Source: Streptomyces lincolnensis (lineage in GTDB: Bacteria; Actinomycetota; Actinomycetes; Streptomycetales; Streptomycetaceae). From it: a stretch of 64,000 bases of DNA. Below, one piece after another: positions 21,025 to 29,778 of this stretch (the first letter of the stretch is position 1; every line of letters starts with the position of its first letter). Location of the stretch: the NCBI RefSeq assembly GCF_021173675.1, contig NZ_JAIHON010000001.1:682001-746000 (forward strand). Direction: 5' to 3'. Both the position numbers and the translations under genes were made by a program. The notes under the pieces were generated by a model. That model saw only the letters and a list, made by a program, of their open reading frames with translations, did no database searches and was not told where the DNA came from.

Positions 21025-21930
21025 TCACCATGCCCCGGTACCGACCACGCACGCGAAGACCGCCGAATCCCCTTGCGTTCCCACCACTTCGACATCACCG
21101 GCGGAACCCTCCGATGCCTGTAACCAGACGGGTTCGTCCAGTTCGGCGTAGCGATCGAAGGTGATGCGGAAGGACACCGGTGCACGGGTTCCGCGGGTCG
21201 CCACGCGCACCGCCTGGCGGGCGGCCTCCAGTAACAGCATCCCGGGGATGTGGTCGAGAGGGTGGTCGAAGAAAACGGGATGCGCGGTATCTACTCGCAG
21301 TTGCCAGCGGTCCGGACGGTCGGTCCGGGCCAGGACGACGTCCGTGGCCAGCGCCCGGCCGACCGCCGCGGGCGGTAACGGGGGCGGCAGCGGCAGGGCG
21401 GACACCGTGGCGGCCGTACGACCGCCCCGCAGCCGCCGGTAGACGGGCTCGCCCGCGCAGGTGAAGGTGACGCTCGACGCCGTCGCGACGCGTTCGCCGC
21501 CGCGCAGGACGTCCGCGGTGTAGCGGGCGCCCACGGTGCGGCGGCCCCGGTACTGCACGTCCACGAAGGCGACCTCGACGGTCACCTCTGCGGGGACCGC
21601 TCCCACCGCCAAGTACTGCGGAAACGTGCTCACTTCGAACTCCTGGAGCACGAAGTGGTGGTCGAGCGGCACGTCGTACTCGGTGTGCGCTATCAGCGTC
21701 CCGCTCTGCCGCACGGTCTCCACGACGAGCAGCGGGTCGTAGGCGGACCGGTCCGCCGACACGTGTAAGCCGTGGGCACGAGGCCATTGCGCGGTGACGG
21801 AGAACCGGTCGGGCGCGGTCCGCGTCCAACCGGTGAGGAAGGTCTCCGCGACGGCCGCGCGGTGGACGAGTTGACGGGGAACGGTCGCCGTCATGGACGG
21901 GGTCTCGGCAAGTTGCCGCGGTTGAGGCAT
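21025..21930 (-). CDS. AfsA/ScbA-family gamma-butyrolactone synthase
   Basis: A 301-residue protein with two AfsA repeats (hot-dog fold): about residues 20-150 (VHRAAVAETFLTGW, QWPRAHGLH, DHHFVLQEFEVSTFP) and 175-295 (DVVLARTDRPDRWQLRV, HPVFFDHPLDHIPGMLLLEA). The family condenses a beta-ketoacyl-ACP with dihydroxyacetone phosphate, the key step towards A-factor-type signals. ATG 21930 follows an AGGGAG ribosome site; ATG 21894 is an alternative. Three leucine codons are TTA (21766-21768, 21376-21378, 21121-21123; residues 55, 185, 270), so synthesis should require the bldA tRNA. It is divergent from the receptor gene with an ARE-like site in the gap. Confidence 0.92.
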   Translation of the reverse strand: MPQPRQLAETPSMTATVPRQLVHRAAVAETFLTGWTRTAPDRFSVTAQWPRAHGLHVSADRSAYDPLLVVETVRQSGTLIAHTEYDVPLDHHFVLQEFEVSTFPQYLAVGAVPAEVTVEVAFVDVQYRGRRTVGARYTADVLRGGERVATASSVTFTCAGEPVYRRLRGGRTAATVSALPLPPPLPPAAVGRALATDVVLARTDRPDRWQLRVDTAHPVFFDHPLDHIPGMLLLEAARQAVRVATRGTRAPVSFRITFDRYAELDEPVWLQASEGSAGDVEVVGTQGDSAVFACVVGTGAW

Positions 21931-21994
21931 GTCTCTCCCTACGGTCCCCCGAATGGCACGGCGGACGGTGAAAAGTCCGCTTCGGTGAGCGTTA

Positions 21995-22020
21995 GAGTAC
22001 GAGCCGACCGGTTTGTTTTC
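21995..22020. promoter_or_regulatory. ARE-like autoregulatory element in the synthase-receptor gap
   Basis: A 26-bp imperfect palindrome whose right half CCGGTTTGTTTTC matches the canonical receptor-binding half-site; 8 of 13 arm positions pair with the left half. It lies 65 bases before the AfsA-like start and 90 before the receptor start. Confidence 0.7.
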
Positions 22021-22109
22021 AATGAGATCAGTCGGCGGCGCCCTATGATCGGGGTCACTGCGGCACACGATCGCCGGCTGATTCAACCCGGCGCAGTGGA
22101 GGGGCTCTT

Positions 22110-22751
22110 ATGGCACGACAGGAGCGCGCCATCAGGACGCGCAGAGCGATCCTGGAAGCGGCGGGCGCGGTCTTCGACGAGCACGGATACACCTCCACCA
22201 CCATCGCCATGGTGCTGGAGCGGGCCGAAGTCACCAAGGGCGCGCTGTACTTCCACTTCCCCTCCAAGGAGTCGTTGGCCCAGGCGGTGCTGGACGAGCA
22301 GGTGCCGTTCGGGGCGGTTCCTGAACAGCCCTGCAAGCTGCAGGAGATCATCGACATGACGTTCGTGGTGGCGCAGCGGCTGCTGACCGACCCGCTGCTG
22401 CGCGGGAGTGTGCGGCTGACGGTGGACCAGGCGACGCCGCCCGGGGTGGACCACACCGGGCCCTTCGTGAAGTGGGCGGAGCGGCTGATGGTGCTCATGG
22501 ACCAGGCCGCCGCGCAGGGCGAGTTGCTGCCCACGGTGAGTTCCCGCGACACGGTGGAGCTGTTGGTGGGGGGCTTCGCGGGCATCCAGCTGATGTCGCG
22601 GGCGCTGACCAACCGGGGTGATCTCGCCCACCGGATCTCCGTCCTGTGGTCGCACATCCTGCCCAGCATCGCGGTGCCGGGGCTGCTGCTCGGCCTGGAC
22701 AGCAGGGCCGACCGCGGTCTCCGCGTCCTCTCCGCGGTCCCCGTCCCGTGA
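22110..22751 (+). CDS. Gamma-butyrolactone receptor, ArpA/ScbR family (TetR fold)
   Basis: A 213-residue repressor expected to bind ARE sites and release DNA on binding the autoregulator. The N-terminus MARQERAIRTRRAILEAAGAVFDEHGY and the recognition region EVTKGALYFHFPSKESLAQAVLDEQ are typical, and the ligand domain keeps the VPEQPCKLQEIIDM and GELLPTV...LLVGGFAGIQL..R segments of true receptors. It has no TTA codon, unlike its neighbours. Divergent from the AfsA-like synthase. Its stop overlaps the following SDR start (GTGA), so the two are co-translated. Confidence 0.92.
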   Translation: MARQERAIRTRRAILEAAGAVFDEHGYTSTTIAMVLERAEVTKGALYFHFPSKESLAQAVLDEQVPFGAVPEQPCKLQEIIDMTFVVAQRLLTDPLLRGSVRLTVDQATPPGVDHTGPFVKWAERLMVLMDQAAAQGELLPTVSSRDTVELLVGGFAGIQLMSRALTNRGDLAHRISVLWSHILPSIAVPGLLLGLDSRADRGLRVLSAVPVP

Positions 22752-23599
22752 TCCTGGTGACCGGCGCCACCGGCACCGTCGGCCGGCTGGTGACCGAGCG
22801 GCTGTCCGGCACCGGTCCGGTGCGCCTGTTCACCCGTGATCCCCGCCGCGTCACGTCCACGGGTCCCGATGTCGAGGTCGCGGGAGGGGACTTCGATGAT
22901 CCCGGCGGTCTGCGCGCCGCGCTGGTCGGCGTTCGGTCCGCACTGCTCGTCACCACGAACCCGTTGGCGCCCGCCCAGGACCGGAACTTCGTGACGGCCG
23001 CCCGTGCGGCGAGGGTCGGCCATGTGGTGAAGCTGTCGGCCCAGGCGGTGGCCGACACCGGCGCCGACGATCTGATCACCCGGTGGCAGCGCGACAACGA
23101 GGAGCTCCTGCGGGCGTCAGGCCTTGCCTGGACCTTTCTGCGCCCCCGTGCCTTCATGTCCAACACCCTGGGCTGGGCCCGCTCCGTCCGCGAGGAGGGG
23201 GTCGTCCGGGCGCCCGACGGCGCCTCGCGCAACGCCAGTGTCGATCCGCGGGACATCGCCGACGTGGCGGTACGGGTCCTGGCGGATCCGGCGGCACATG
23301 CGGGGCGGGCGTACCCGCTCACCGGGCCCGCCGCTCTGAGTGCCGTACAACAGACCGACATGCTCGGGGAGTTGCTGGGGCGTCCGCTGGAGTTCGTCGA
23401 GCTGACTCGGGAGGAGACGTTGTCCGGGCTGCTGGCGCGTTATCCGGAGCCCCTGGCGCACGCTCTGATGGAGAGCGCCGCCCGCGGACGGCAGGGGGCG
23501 AAGACGGGGGTCGATCCGACCGTTCCCGATCTGCTCGGCCGGCCCGCGCGCGGCTACCGTGCCTGGGCGCGCGATCACCTCGCGGCCTTCCGCGCCTGA
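22748..23599 (+). CDS. NmrA-like NAD(P)-binding SDR protein
   Basis: A 283-residue atypical short-chain dehydrogenase. The N-terminal Rossmann motif MILVTGATGTVGR binds NAD(P); the active-site YxxxK is not evident, as in NmrA/HSCARG-type proteins that act as redox sensors or reduce quinones. The GTG start overlaps the receptor stop by 4 bases. Its place in the autoregulator locus suggests a step in signal maturation or modification, which is inference; it does not look like the usual butenolide phosphate reductase. Confidence 0.8.
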   Translation: MILVTGATGTVGRLVTERLSGTGPVRLFTRDPRRVTSTGPDVEVAGGDFDDPGGLRAALVGVRSALLVTTNPLAPAQDRNFVTAARAARVGHVVKLSAQAVADTGADDLITRWQRDNEELLRASGLAWTFLRPRAFMSNTLGWARSVREEGVVRAPDGASRNASVDPRDIADVAVRVLADPAAHAGRAYPLTGPAALSAVQQTDMLGELLGRPLEFVELTREETLSGLLARYPEPLAHALMESAARGRQGAKTGVDPTVPDLLGRPARGYRAWARDHLAAFRA

Positions 23600-23603
23600 C
23601 GCT

Positions 23604-23687
23604 CGTACGGCGTACGGCGTACGGCGTACGGCGGACGGCGTACGGCGTACGGCGGACGGCGGACGGCGGACGGCGGACGGCGGACGG
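23604..23687. repeat. 7-bp tandem repeat, 12 copies
   Basis: Twelve uninterrupted heptamers, of which six are CGTACGG and six are CGGACGG, in the order TTTTGTTGGGGG for the variable third base. It starts 5 bases after the SDR stop codon. Confidence 0.95.
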
Positions 23688-23688
23688 C

Positions 23689-23722
23689 GGGCCGGCCGAT
23701 GCCCATCCGCATCGACCGGCCC
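23689..23722. terminator. Bidirectional terminator hairpin
   Basis: A 14-bp stem with one mismatch (C23696 opposite A23715) and a 6-base loop, between the convergent SDR and S8 protease genes, directly after the heptamer repeat. Confidence 0.7.
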
Positions 23723-23755
23723 GCCCGTTCGGGGGCACCGCCTGGGAAGGCTGCC

Positions 23756-25555
23756 TCAGAAGGTCAGCTTCCAGCTGTTGAGCGTGCCCGTGTCCTGCGC
23801 GGCGGTGTCCTGGACGCGCAGCTTCCAGGTGCCGTTGGCCGTCTCGGAGGAGGCGTCCACGGTGTAGGTGGTGGAGACGTTGTCCGCGGAGTCCGAGGTG
23901 CTCGCGGCCTTCAGGCGGTAGGCCGTGCCGTCCGGGGCCACCAGGTCGACGACCAGGTCACCGCGGAAGGTGTGGGTGATGTCGACGCCGACCTGGAGGG
24001 CGGCGGGGGCGTTGCCGGTACGGCCGCTGACGGCGATCGAGGACTCGACGGCCGAGCCGTTGTCCGGGACGGCGACCGCGGTGCCGCTGGTGAAGGTCGT
24101 GCCCGTGGTCGTACCGCCCTTGACCGCGGTGACGGTCTTCGCGGCGTCCGCCAGGCCCGCGCCGCAGCCGCCGGAGCAGGCGCCGGGCAGGGCACGGGCG
24201 TTGCTCTTGATGGCGGTCTCGATCTGCGCCGGGGTCAGCGCGGAGTTGGCCGACTTCATCAGCGCGACCAGGCCCGCGATGTGCGGGGTGGCCATGCTGG
24301 TGCCCTGGTAGTAGGCGTACGACTCCGAAGTGGGCGTCTTGGTACCGGAGTTGAGCGTGGACAGGATGCCGTTGGCGGTGCCGGTGCTGGTCTGGCCGCC
24401 GGGCGCCGAGATGTCCACGAGGGAGCCGTAGTTGGAGTAGGACGCCTTGGCGCCGGTGCGGCTGGTCGCGGCGACCGAGATGACGTTGTTGCAGTTGCCC
24501 GGGTTGTGGTTCGCGACGTTGTCGTTGTCGTTGCCCGCCGCGACGACGACGGTGGTACCGCGGTTCACGGCGCCGTTGATGGCGCTCTGGGTGGCGGAGG
24601 AGCAGGCCCCGTCACCACCGAGGCTCATGTTGATGACCTTGGCGACGTTGGTGTTGGCGGGCACGCCGGAGACGGTGCCGCCGGACGCCCAGGTGATGGC
24701 GTCGATGATGTCGGAGTCGTAGCCGCCGCACTTGCCGAGCACGCGCACCGGGGAGATCTTCGCGCCGTACGCGATGCCCGCGACGCCCTTGCTGTTGTTG
24801 GTCACCGCGGCGATGGTGCCGGCCACGTGGGTGCCGTGCCAGGAGGACGTGGAGGCCGGGACACCGGCGGCGCACTCGTTGGCGTTGTACCAGTCGCCCG
24901 GGTCGGCCGGGTTGCTGTCGCGGCCGTTGCCGTCGACGGAGACCGCGGTGTCGGCGATGAAGTCGTAGCCGCCGACGATGTTCGCGGCGAGGTCGCTGTG
25001 GGCGACGTAGCCGGTGTCGATGACGGCGACGGTGACGCCGGTGCCGGTGGTGGTGTTCCAGGCGCCGGGCACGTTCATGCCGGCGGTGGCCTCGAAGAGG
25101 TCCCACTGCTTGGCGTACTCGGTGTCGTTCGGGTCGGCCTGCGGCTGGTTCAGGCGGTCCGGGACGACGTAGGCGACCTGCGGGTCGGCCTTGAACTCGG
25201 CGACGACGTCGGCGACCTCGGCGGTGCTCGGGTTCGCGCCCAGGTCGACGAGGGCGGCTCCGGTGCCCAGGCGGCGCTGGAAGTCGACGTCCTCGCCGGT
25301 CTCCTTGCCCTTGGCGGCGGCGTCGGCCTCGGCGGCCGTGTTGGACCTGGCCTCGGCGGCGCCGGACTTGTAGCCGACGATGAGGCGCTCGGCCGGGGTG
25401 CCGGGCGCGGACTGGGCGAGCGCGGCCGGGACCGCGGCGGCCTCGGAGGCGGGCTCCTGGGCCACGGCGACCGTGGTGGTGGCGGCCGTGAGCAGAGCGG
25501 CGGAGACCGCGGCGACGGATATCAGCTTCCGTCTGGAGGAGTCAGGGGTGCGCAA
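23756..25555 (-). CDS. Secreted subtilisin-like serine protease (S8) with P domain
   Basis: A 599-residue exported protease. The signal peptide (about 1-32) is followed by an I9-type propeptide (ERLIVGYKSG...AYVVPDR, about 56-140). The S8 catalytic domain has Asp180 in VAVIDTGY, His240 in HGTHVAG and Ser420 in GTSMATPH. The C-terminal 110 residues are a P/homo-B domain (VDITHTFRGDLVVDLVAPDGT...LNSWKLTF). The start is TTG 25555, 7 bases after a GAAAGG ribosome site. Such extracellular proteases are classical targets of SSI inhibitors, one of which is encoded 21 kb upstream. It probably feeds on protein or takes part in morphological development. Confidence 0.95.
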   Translation of the reverse strand: MRTPDSSRRKLISVAAVSAALLTAATTTVAVAQEPASEAAAVPAALAQSAPGTPAERLIVGYKSGAAEARSNTAAEADAAAKGKETGEDVDFQRRLGTGAALVDLGANPSTAEVADVVAEFKADPQVAYVVPDRLNQPQADPNDTEYAKQWDLFEATAGMNVPGAWNTTTGTGVTVAVIDTGYVAHSDLAANIVGGYDFIADTAVSVDGNGRDSNPADPGDWYNANECAAGVPASTSSWHGTHVAGTIAAVTNNSKGVAGIAYGAKISPVRVLGKCGGYDSDIIDAITWASGGTVSGVPANTNVAKVINMSLGGDGACSSATQSAINGAVNRGTTVVVAAGNDNDNVANHNPGNCNNVISVAATSRTGAKASYSNYGSLVDISAPGGQTSTGTANGILSTLNSGTKTPTSESYAYYQGTSMATPHIAGLVALMKSANSALTPAQIETAIKSNARALPGACSGGCGAGLADAAKTVTAVKGGTTTGTTFTSGTAVAVPDNGSAVESSIAVSGRTGNAPAALQVGVDITHTFRGDLVVDLVAPDGTAYRLKAASTSDSADNVSTTYTVDASSETANGTWKLRVQDTAAQDTGTLNSWKLTF

Positions 25556-25922
25556 GGGGGTGCCTTTCGTGGCCGCACTCCGGGCAGCGCGGAGTGGCGA
25601 TCGATTCGCTTCGTCGATGAAGCGGCGGGGGGTGCATCGAGGAGCGCGCGGAGCCGGCCAAACGCGGTGCGACCCGTCCGGGGTTACCTGTGGGTCAGCA
25701 GTGCTGGAACGATAGGCAAAGAGATGGTCATCGGGATACAGGGGAAACCCTTGATCCGACCGGAAAACGACCCTCTACGCAGGCCGCTTGACCGGGATGG
25801 GGCGATTTCGTTCCGGCTCGGGGCGCCGTGAACGCTCCGGGCCGGTTTCCCGTACGTCAGGGGAGCACACCGCTCACCACGGGAAGCGGACCGTTCCCGT
25901 GCCGCCCGAGGAGACGTTCCGG
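25556..25922. other. Divergent intergenic region, S8 protease / LPMO
   Basis: This 367-base gap between divergent start codons must hold both promoters. The stretch from about 25710 to 25815 is less GC-rich than its surroundings and is the likely promoter zone, but I see no hexamer pair convincing enough to assign and no clear inverted repeat. Confidence 0.5.
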
Positions 25923-26882
25923 ATGCTCCGGATGACCGCACACCGCACCGCCGCCCTGGTGACGGCCGCCGCGAGCCCGCTGCTGCTGGGCCTGTGGGCG
26001 GCTGCACCGGCCCAGGCGCACGGCGCGCCGACGGATCCGGTCAGCCGGGTCTACGGCTGCTCCCCCGACGGCGGCGACGCGTCCGGTTCCGCCGCGTGCC
26101 GGGCGGCCGTCGCCGCGAACGGGTCGCCCTTCACCGCCTGGGACAACCTCCGTGTCGCGAACGTGAACGGGCGGGACCGGCAGACCATCCCCGACGGGGA
26201 GCTGTGCAGCGGCGGGCTGCCCGCCTACAAGGGGCTCGACCTGCCCCGCTCCGACTGGCCGTCGACCCGCCTGGATCCGGGCTCCACACTGACCATGCGG
26301 TACGTCTCGACGATCCCGCACACCGGCACGTTCAAGCTCTTCCTCACCAGGCCGGGCTACGACCCGACGAAACCGCTGACCTGGGCCGATCTGCCCGAGA
26401 AGCCCTTCGCCGAGGTGACGGACCCGGCGCTCACCAACGGCGCGTACCGGATCAGGGCGACGCTGCCGTCCGACCGTACGGGGCGGCAGGTGCTGTACAC
26501 GATCTGGCAGAACAGCAGTACGCCGGACACCTATTACTCGTGCTCGGACGTGGTGTTCCCGGCGGCGAAGAGCGCGGCGGGCACCGGCGGTCCGGCCGGG
26601 AGCGGGAAACCGGCGAGCACCGGCCCCTCCCCCACGCGGCCCGCGGCGAAGACTCCGGTACGGAAGAGCCCGTCGCCGACGGCCGACCCCTCGCCCACCC
26701 CGCGCGCCGGGGCCGGCGCGCACGCCGACACCCACGCGGGCGCCGCTCCGTCCGGCACTCCGGTCGCCTCCTCGGGCGGCTCGGACTCCGGCCCGTCCGC
26801 GCCCATGGTGGCGGGCGGCGCCGCCGCGGTGCTGGTGCTCACCGGGGGCGCCGCCCTGGCGCTCCGTCTGCGCCGACGCTGA
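25923..26882 (+). CDS. Membrane-tethered AA10 lytic polysaccharide monooxygenase
   Basis: A 319-residue copper enzyme. A signal peptide ending AQA leaves His33 as the new N-terminus, the first half of the copper-binding His brace; the second is in TIPHTGTFKLFL. AA10 enzymes cut crystalline chitin or cellulose oxidatively. The catalytic domain ends near residue 215 (TYYSCSDVVF), followed by a Pro/Thr/Ser-rich linker of about 70 residues, then a C-terminal transmembrane helix (APMVAGGAAAVLVLTGGAALAL) and a basic tail. There is no carbohydrate-binding module and no LPxTG. ATG 25923 follows GAGGAG by 9 bases; ATG 25932 is an alternative. Confidence 0.9.
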   Translation: MLRMTAHRTAALVTAAASPLLLGLWAAAPAQAHGAPTDPVSRVYGCSPDGGDASGSAACRAAVAANGSPFTAWDNLRVANVNGRDRQTIPDGELCSGGLPAYKGLDLPRSDWPSTRLDPGSTLTMRYVSTIPHTGTFKLFLTRPGYDPTKPLTWADLPEKPFAEVTDPALTNGAYRIRATLPSDRTGRQVLYTIWQNSSTPDTYYSCSDVVFPAAKSAAGTGGPAGSGKPASTGPSPTRPAAKTPVRKSPSPTADPSPTPRAGAGAHADTHAGAAPSGTPVASSGGSDSGPSAPMVAGGAAAVLVLTGGAALALRLRRR

Positions 26883-26900
26883 ACCACCGCGTCACAGGGG

Positions 26901-27992
<1,092 letters not shown>

Positions 27993-28106
27993 TCAACGTC
28001 AAGGTGTCGCGCGGGAGTTGATGTGCGGAGCGGGAGCTCTGCGGTCACCGGGGAAGAGCCCGCGACACAGGCGGCACACAATCGACACTCTTTTCCCACA
28101 ACATGC

Positions 28107-28136
28107 TTGACCCTCGAATGTAACCACCGGTAACTT
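28107..28136 (+). promoter_or_regulatory. Candidate promoter for the DUF6230-DUF6114 operon
   Basis: TTGACC at 28107-28112 and TAACTT at 28131-28136 with an 18-base spacer, close to the Streptomyces vegetative consensus. The leader to ATG 28281 would be about 140 bases. Confidence 0.5.
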
Positions 28137-28280
28137 CCTCGACGGCTACTGGTGCGTAACGAGAAAGCCCTTGCAGCCACCGGGAGTTGCGAGGGGACGT
28201 ACGCCACAGTTCCGCTGTCCGCGCCAGGGCAACGTGCCGCCGAAGCAAGAGCAATGACTATTGCCCAACGGGAGCAGAAC

Positions 28281-28955
28281 ATGGCCGAGAACCGGGAAAG
28301 CGGTTCCACCCCCGAAGTGTCCGAGACGGCATCCGACGTGTCCGGGACAGCAGAGGAGCCGGCGAGACGCGGACGGGTCCGGGCCCGCCGGGCCGCGATC
28401 ATGGCGGTGCCCGCCACCCTGGTCGCCGCGGGGCTCGCGGTACTGACCGCCGAGGGGGCGCTGGGTGTGCAGTTCGCCATCTCCGGCATGCCCTTCACGG
28501 TCACCGCGACCGAGCTCAACGGCACCGGGTTCGAGCAGTTCGGCGGCCTCGACCAGATGGCGGAGGGCAGCCCGAACGCGGGGGACACCGGCGGCCAGGT
28601 GCTGGTCGTCACGTCCGCGATCAAGAACGCCACCCTCACCAAGCTGTGCCAGAGCGTCGACCTCGGCGGCACCAACCTGCTGATCACCGCGGGCAGCGGG
28701 GCCGAGAAGGTGTCCGCCAGCGACCTGACCACGGACTCCACCGAGCTGTCCGGTGACGCGGCGTTCAACAACATCGAGATCGGCAACGACGCCAGCACGC
28801 TCACCAAGGCCGGCGTGAAGGGCCCGATCGGCGTCTTCAGCCAGCAGGCCGACACCGTGCGCATCGCCAACCTGCGGCAGACCAACTACGCGACGACGGC
28901 CGGGGTGTTCAAGCTCCCGGGTCTGAAGCTCAGCTTCAGCAGCAAGGGCTGCTGA
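28281..28955 (+). CDS. DUF6230 family membrane-anchored protein
   Basis: A 224-residue protein with a charged cytoplasmic N-terminus of about 40 residues (GRVRARRAA), one hydrophobic segment (IMAVPATLVAAGLAVLTAEGAL), and an extracytoplasmic domain rich in small polar residues ending FSSKGC. It matches the actinomycete DUF6230 family, whose function is unknown. ATG 28281 has a GGGAG site 7 bases upstream; ATG 28254 is the alternative. Its TGA overlaps the next ATG by one base. The constant pairing with DUF6114 suggests that the two proteins work as one membrane complex. Confidence 0.75.
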   Translation: MAENRESGSTPEVSETASDVSGTAEEPARRGRVRARRAAIMAVPATLVAAGLAVLTAEGALGVQFAISGMPFTVTATELNGTGFEQFGGLDQMAEGSPNAGDTGGQVLVVTSAIKNATLTKLCQSVDLGGTNLLITAGSGAEKVSASDLTTDSTELSGDAAFNNIEIGNDASTLTKAGVKGPIGVFSQQADTVRIANLRQTNYATTAGVFKLPGLKLSFSSKGC

Positions 28956-29431
28956 TGTCGGGGCGGCCACGGCAGGGCACGGGGTCCGCCTTCCGGCGCT
29001 GGCGGGCCGCCCGGCCGTTCTGGGGCGGGCTGCTGCTCGCCCTGGGCGGCGCGGAGATCCTGCTCACCCAGAAGGCGTCGCTCAAGGTCGTCCTGCACAT
29101 CGGCATGCAGGGCCTGGCCGGCTATCTCCTGCCGGTCCTGCTGGTGGTGCTCGGACTGCTGATCCTGTTCAACCCGGCGCAGCGGCTGTTCTACTCGATC
29201 ACCGCCGTCCTGCTGTCCCTGGGCACCTGGGTCACCTCGAACATGGGCGGCTTCTTCATCGGTCTGCTACTGGGGGTGGTGGGCAGCTGCCTCACCTTCG
29301 GCTGGCTGCCCGACCAGGAGCCGCGCGTCAGCAGGCGCAAGCGCCGGAAGGCGGCGCGGGAGGCCGGGGCGGCACCATCGCAGCCGCAGTCACAGCCACA
29401 GTCGCTTCCGCCGACCGCCGAGCCGGCCTGA
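28955..29431 (+). CDS. DUF6114 family membrane protein
   Basis: A 158-residue protein with about four transmembrane helices (FWGGLLLALGGAEILL; GLAGYLLPVLLVVLGLLILF; LFYSITAVLLSLGTW; GGFFIGLLLGVVGSCLTFGW) and a basic, Gln/Pro-rich cytoplasmic tail. It belongs to the DUF6114 family and is co-translated with DUF6230. Function is unknown. The RVSRRKRRKAAR stretch after the last helix is a strong cytoplasmic anchor. Confidence 0.8.
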   Translation: MSGRPRQGTGSAFRRWRAARPFWGGLLLALGGAEILLTQKASLKVVLHIGMQGLAGYLLPVLLVVLGLLILFNPAQRLFYSITAVLLSLGTWVTSNMGGFFIGLLLGVVGSCLTFGWLPDQEPRVSRRKRRKAAREAGAAPSQPQSQPQSLPPTAEPA

Positions 29432-29440
29432 GCATCCGCG

Positions 29441-29695
29441 TCACCGCACCGCGGAGGGCGGTTGCGCCGGCGTCGGCACGGACCCCGACGGGTCGAGGTC
29501 GCCCGTCGGTTTCGAGGGCGCGGAGCCCACCGGCTCCGCGCCCTCCTCCTTCATCGCCTTCGCCTCGCTCTTGAGGATGCGCATCGACCTGCCGAGGGCC
29601 CGCGCCGTGTCGGGAAGCTTCTTCGAGCCGAACAGCACGATGACGACGATCCCCACGATCAGCAGGTGCCAGGGTTCCAGTCCGTTGCGGAGCAT
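29441..29695 (-). CDS. tatA: Twin-arginine translocase subunit TatA/TatE
   Basis: An 84-residue protein with the TatA pattern: a short N-terminal transmembrane helix (PWHLLIVGIVVIVLFG), the hinge GSKKLP, an amphipathic helix (DTARALGRSMRILKSEAKAMKEE), and a disordered Pro-rich tail. It forms the pore-like part of the Tat pathway. tatC is not in the window, so this is probably an additional TatA/E copy. Two putative Tat substrates (14114-15394 and 49636-51015) are encoded nearby. ATG 29695 follows AGGGGGCGG; longer in-frame starts lack the family sequence. Confidence 0.92.
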   Translation of the reverse strand: MLRNGLEPWHLLIVGIVVIVLFGSKKLPDTARALGRSMRILKSEAKAMKEEGAEPVGSAPSKPTGDLDPSGSVPTPAQPPSAVR

Positions 29696-29722
29696 GACCG
29701 CCCCCTCACTTTCTCTTGGCCG

Positions 29723-29746
29723 ACAGTTGCTACATTGCGCAACTGT
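29723..29746. promoter_or_regulatory. Perfect 8-bp inverted repeat in the tatA-LCP gap
   Basis: ACAGTTGC and GCAACTGT separated by 8 bases, centred in the 83-base divergent gap. Its position fits a shared operator for both genes. Confidence 0.55.
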
Positions 29747-29778
29747 ACAACCCGGGGTGAGACGGCCAGAGGGCACCG

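Noticed and set aside
23604..23687. Short regular repeats as a CRISPR array
   Set aside because: The 7-bp units are contiguous with no spacers and no cas genes are present.
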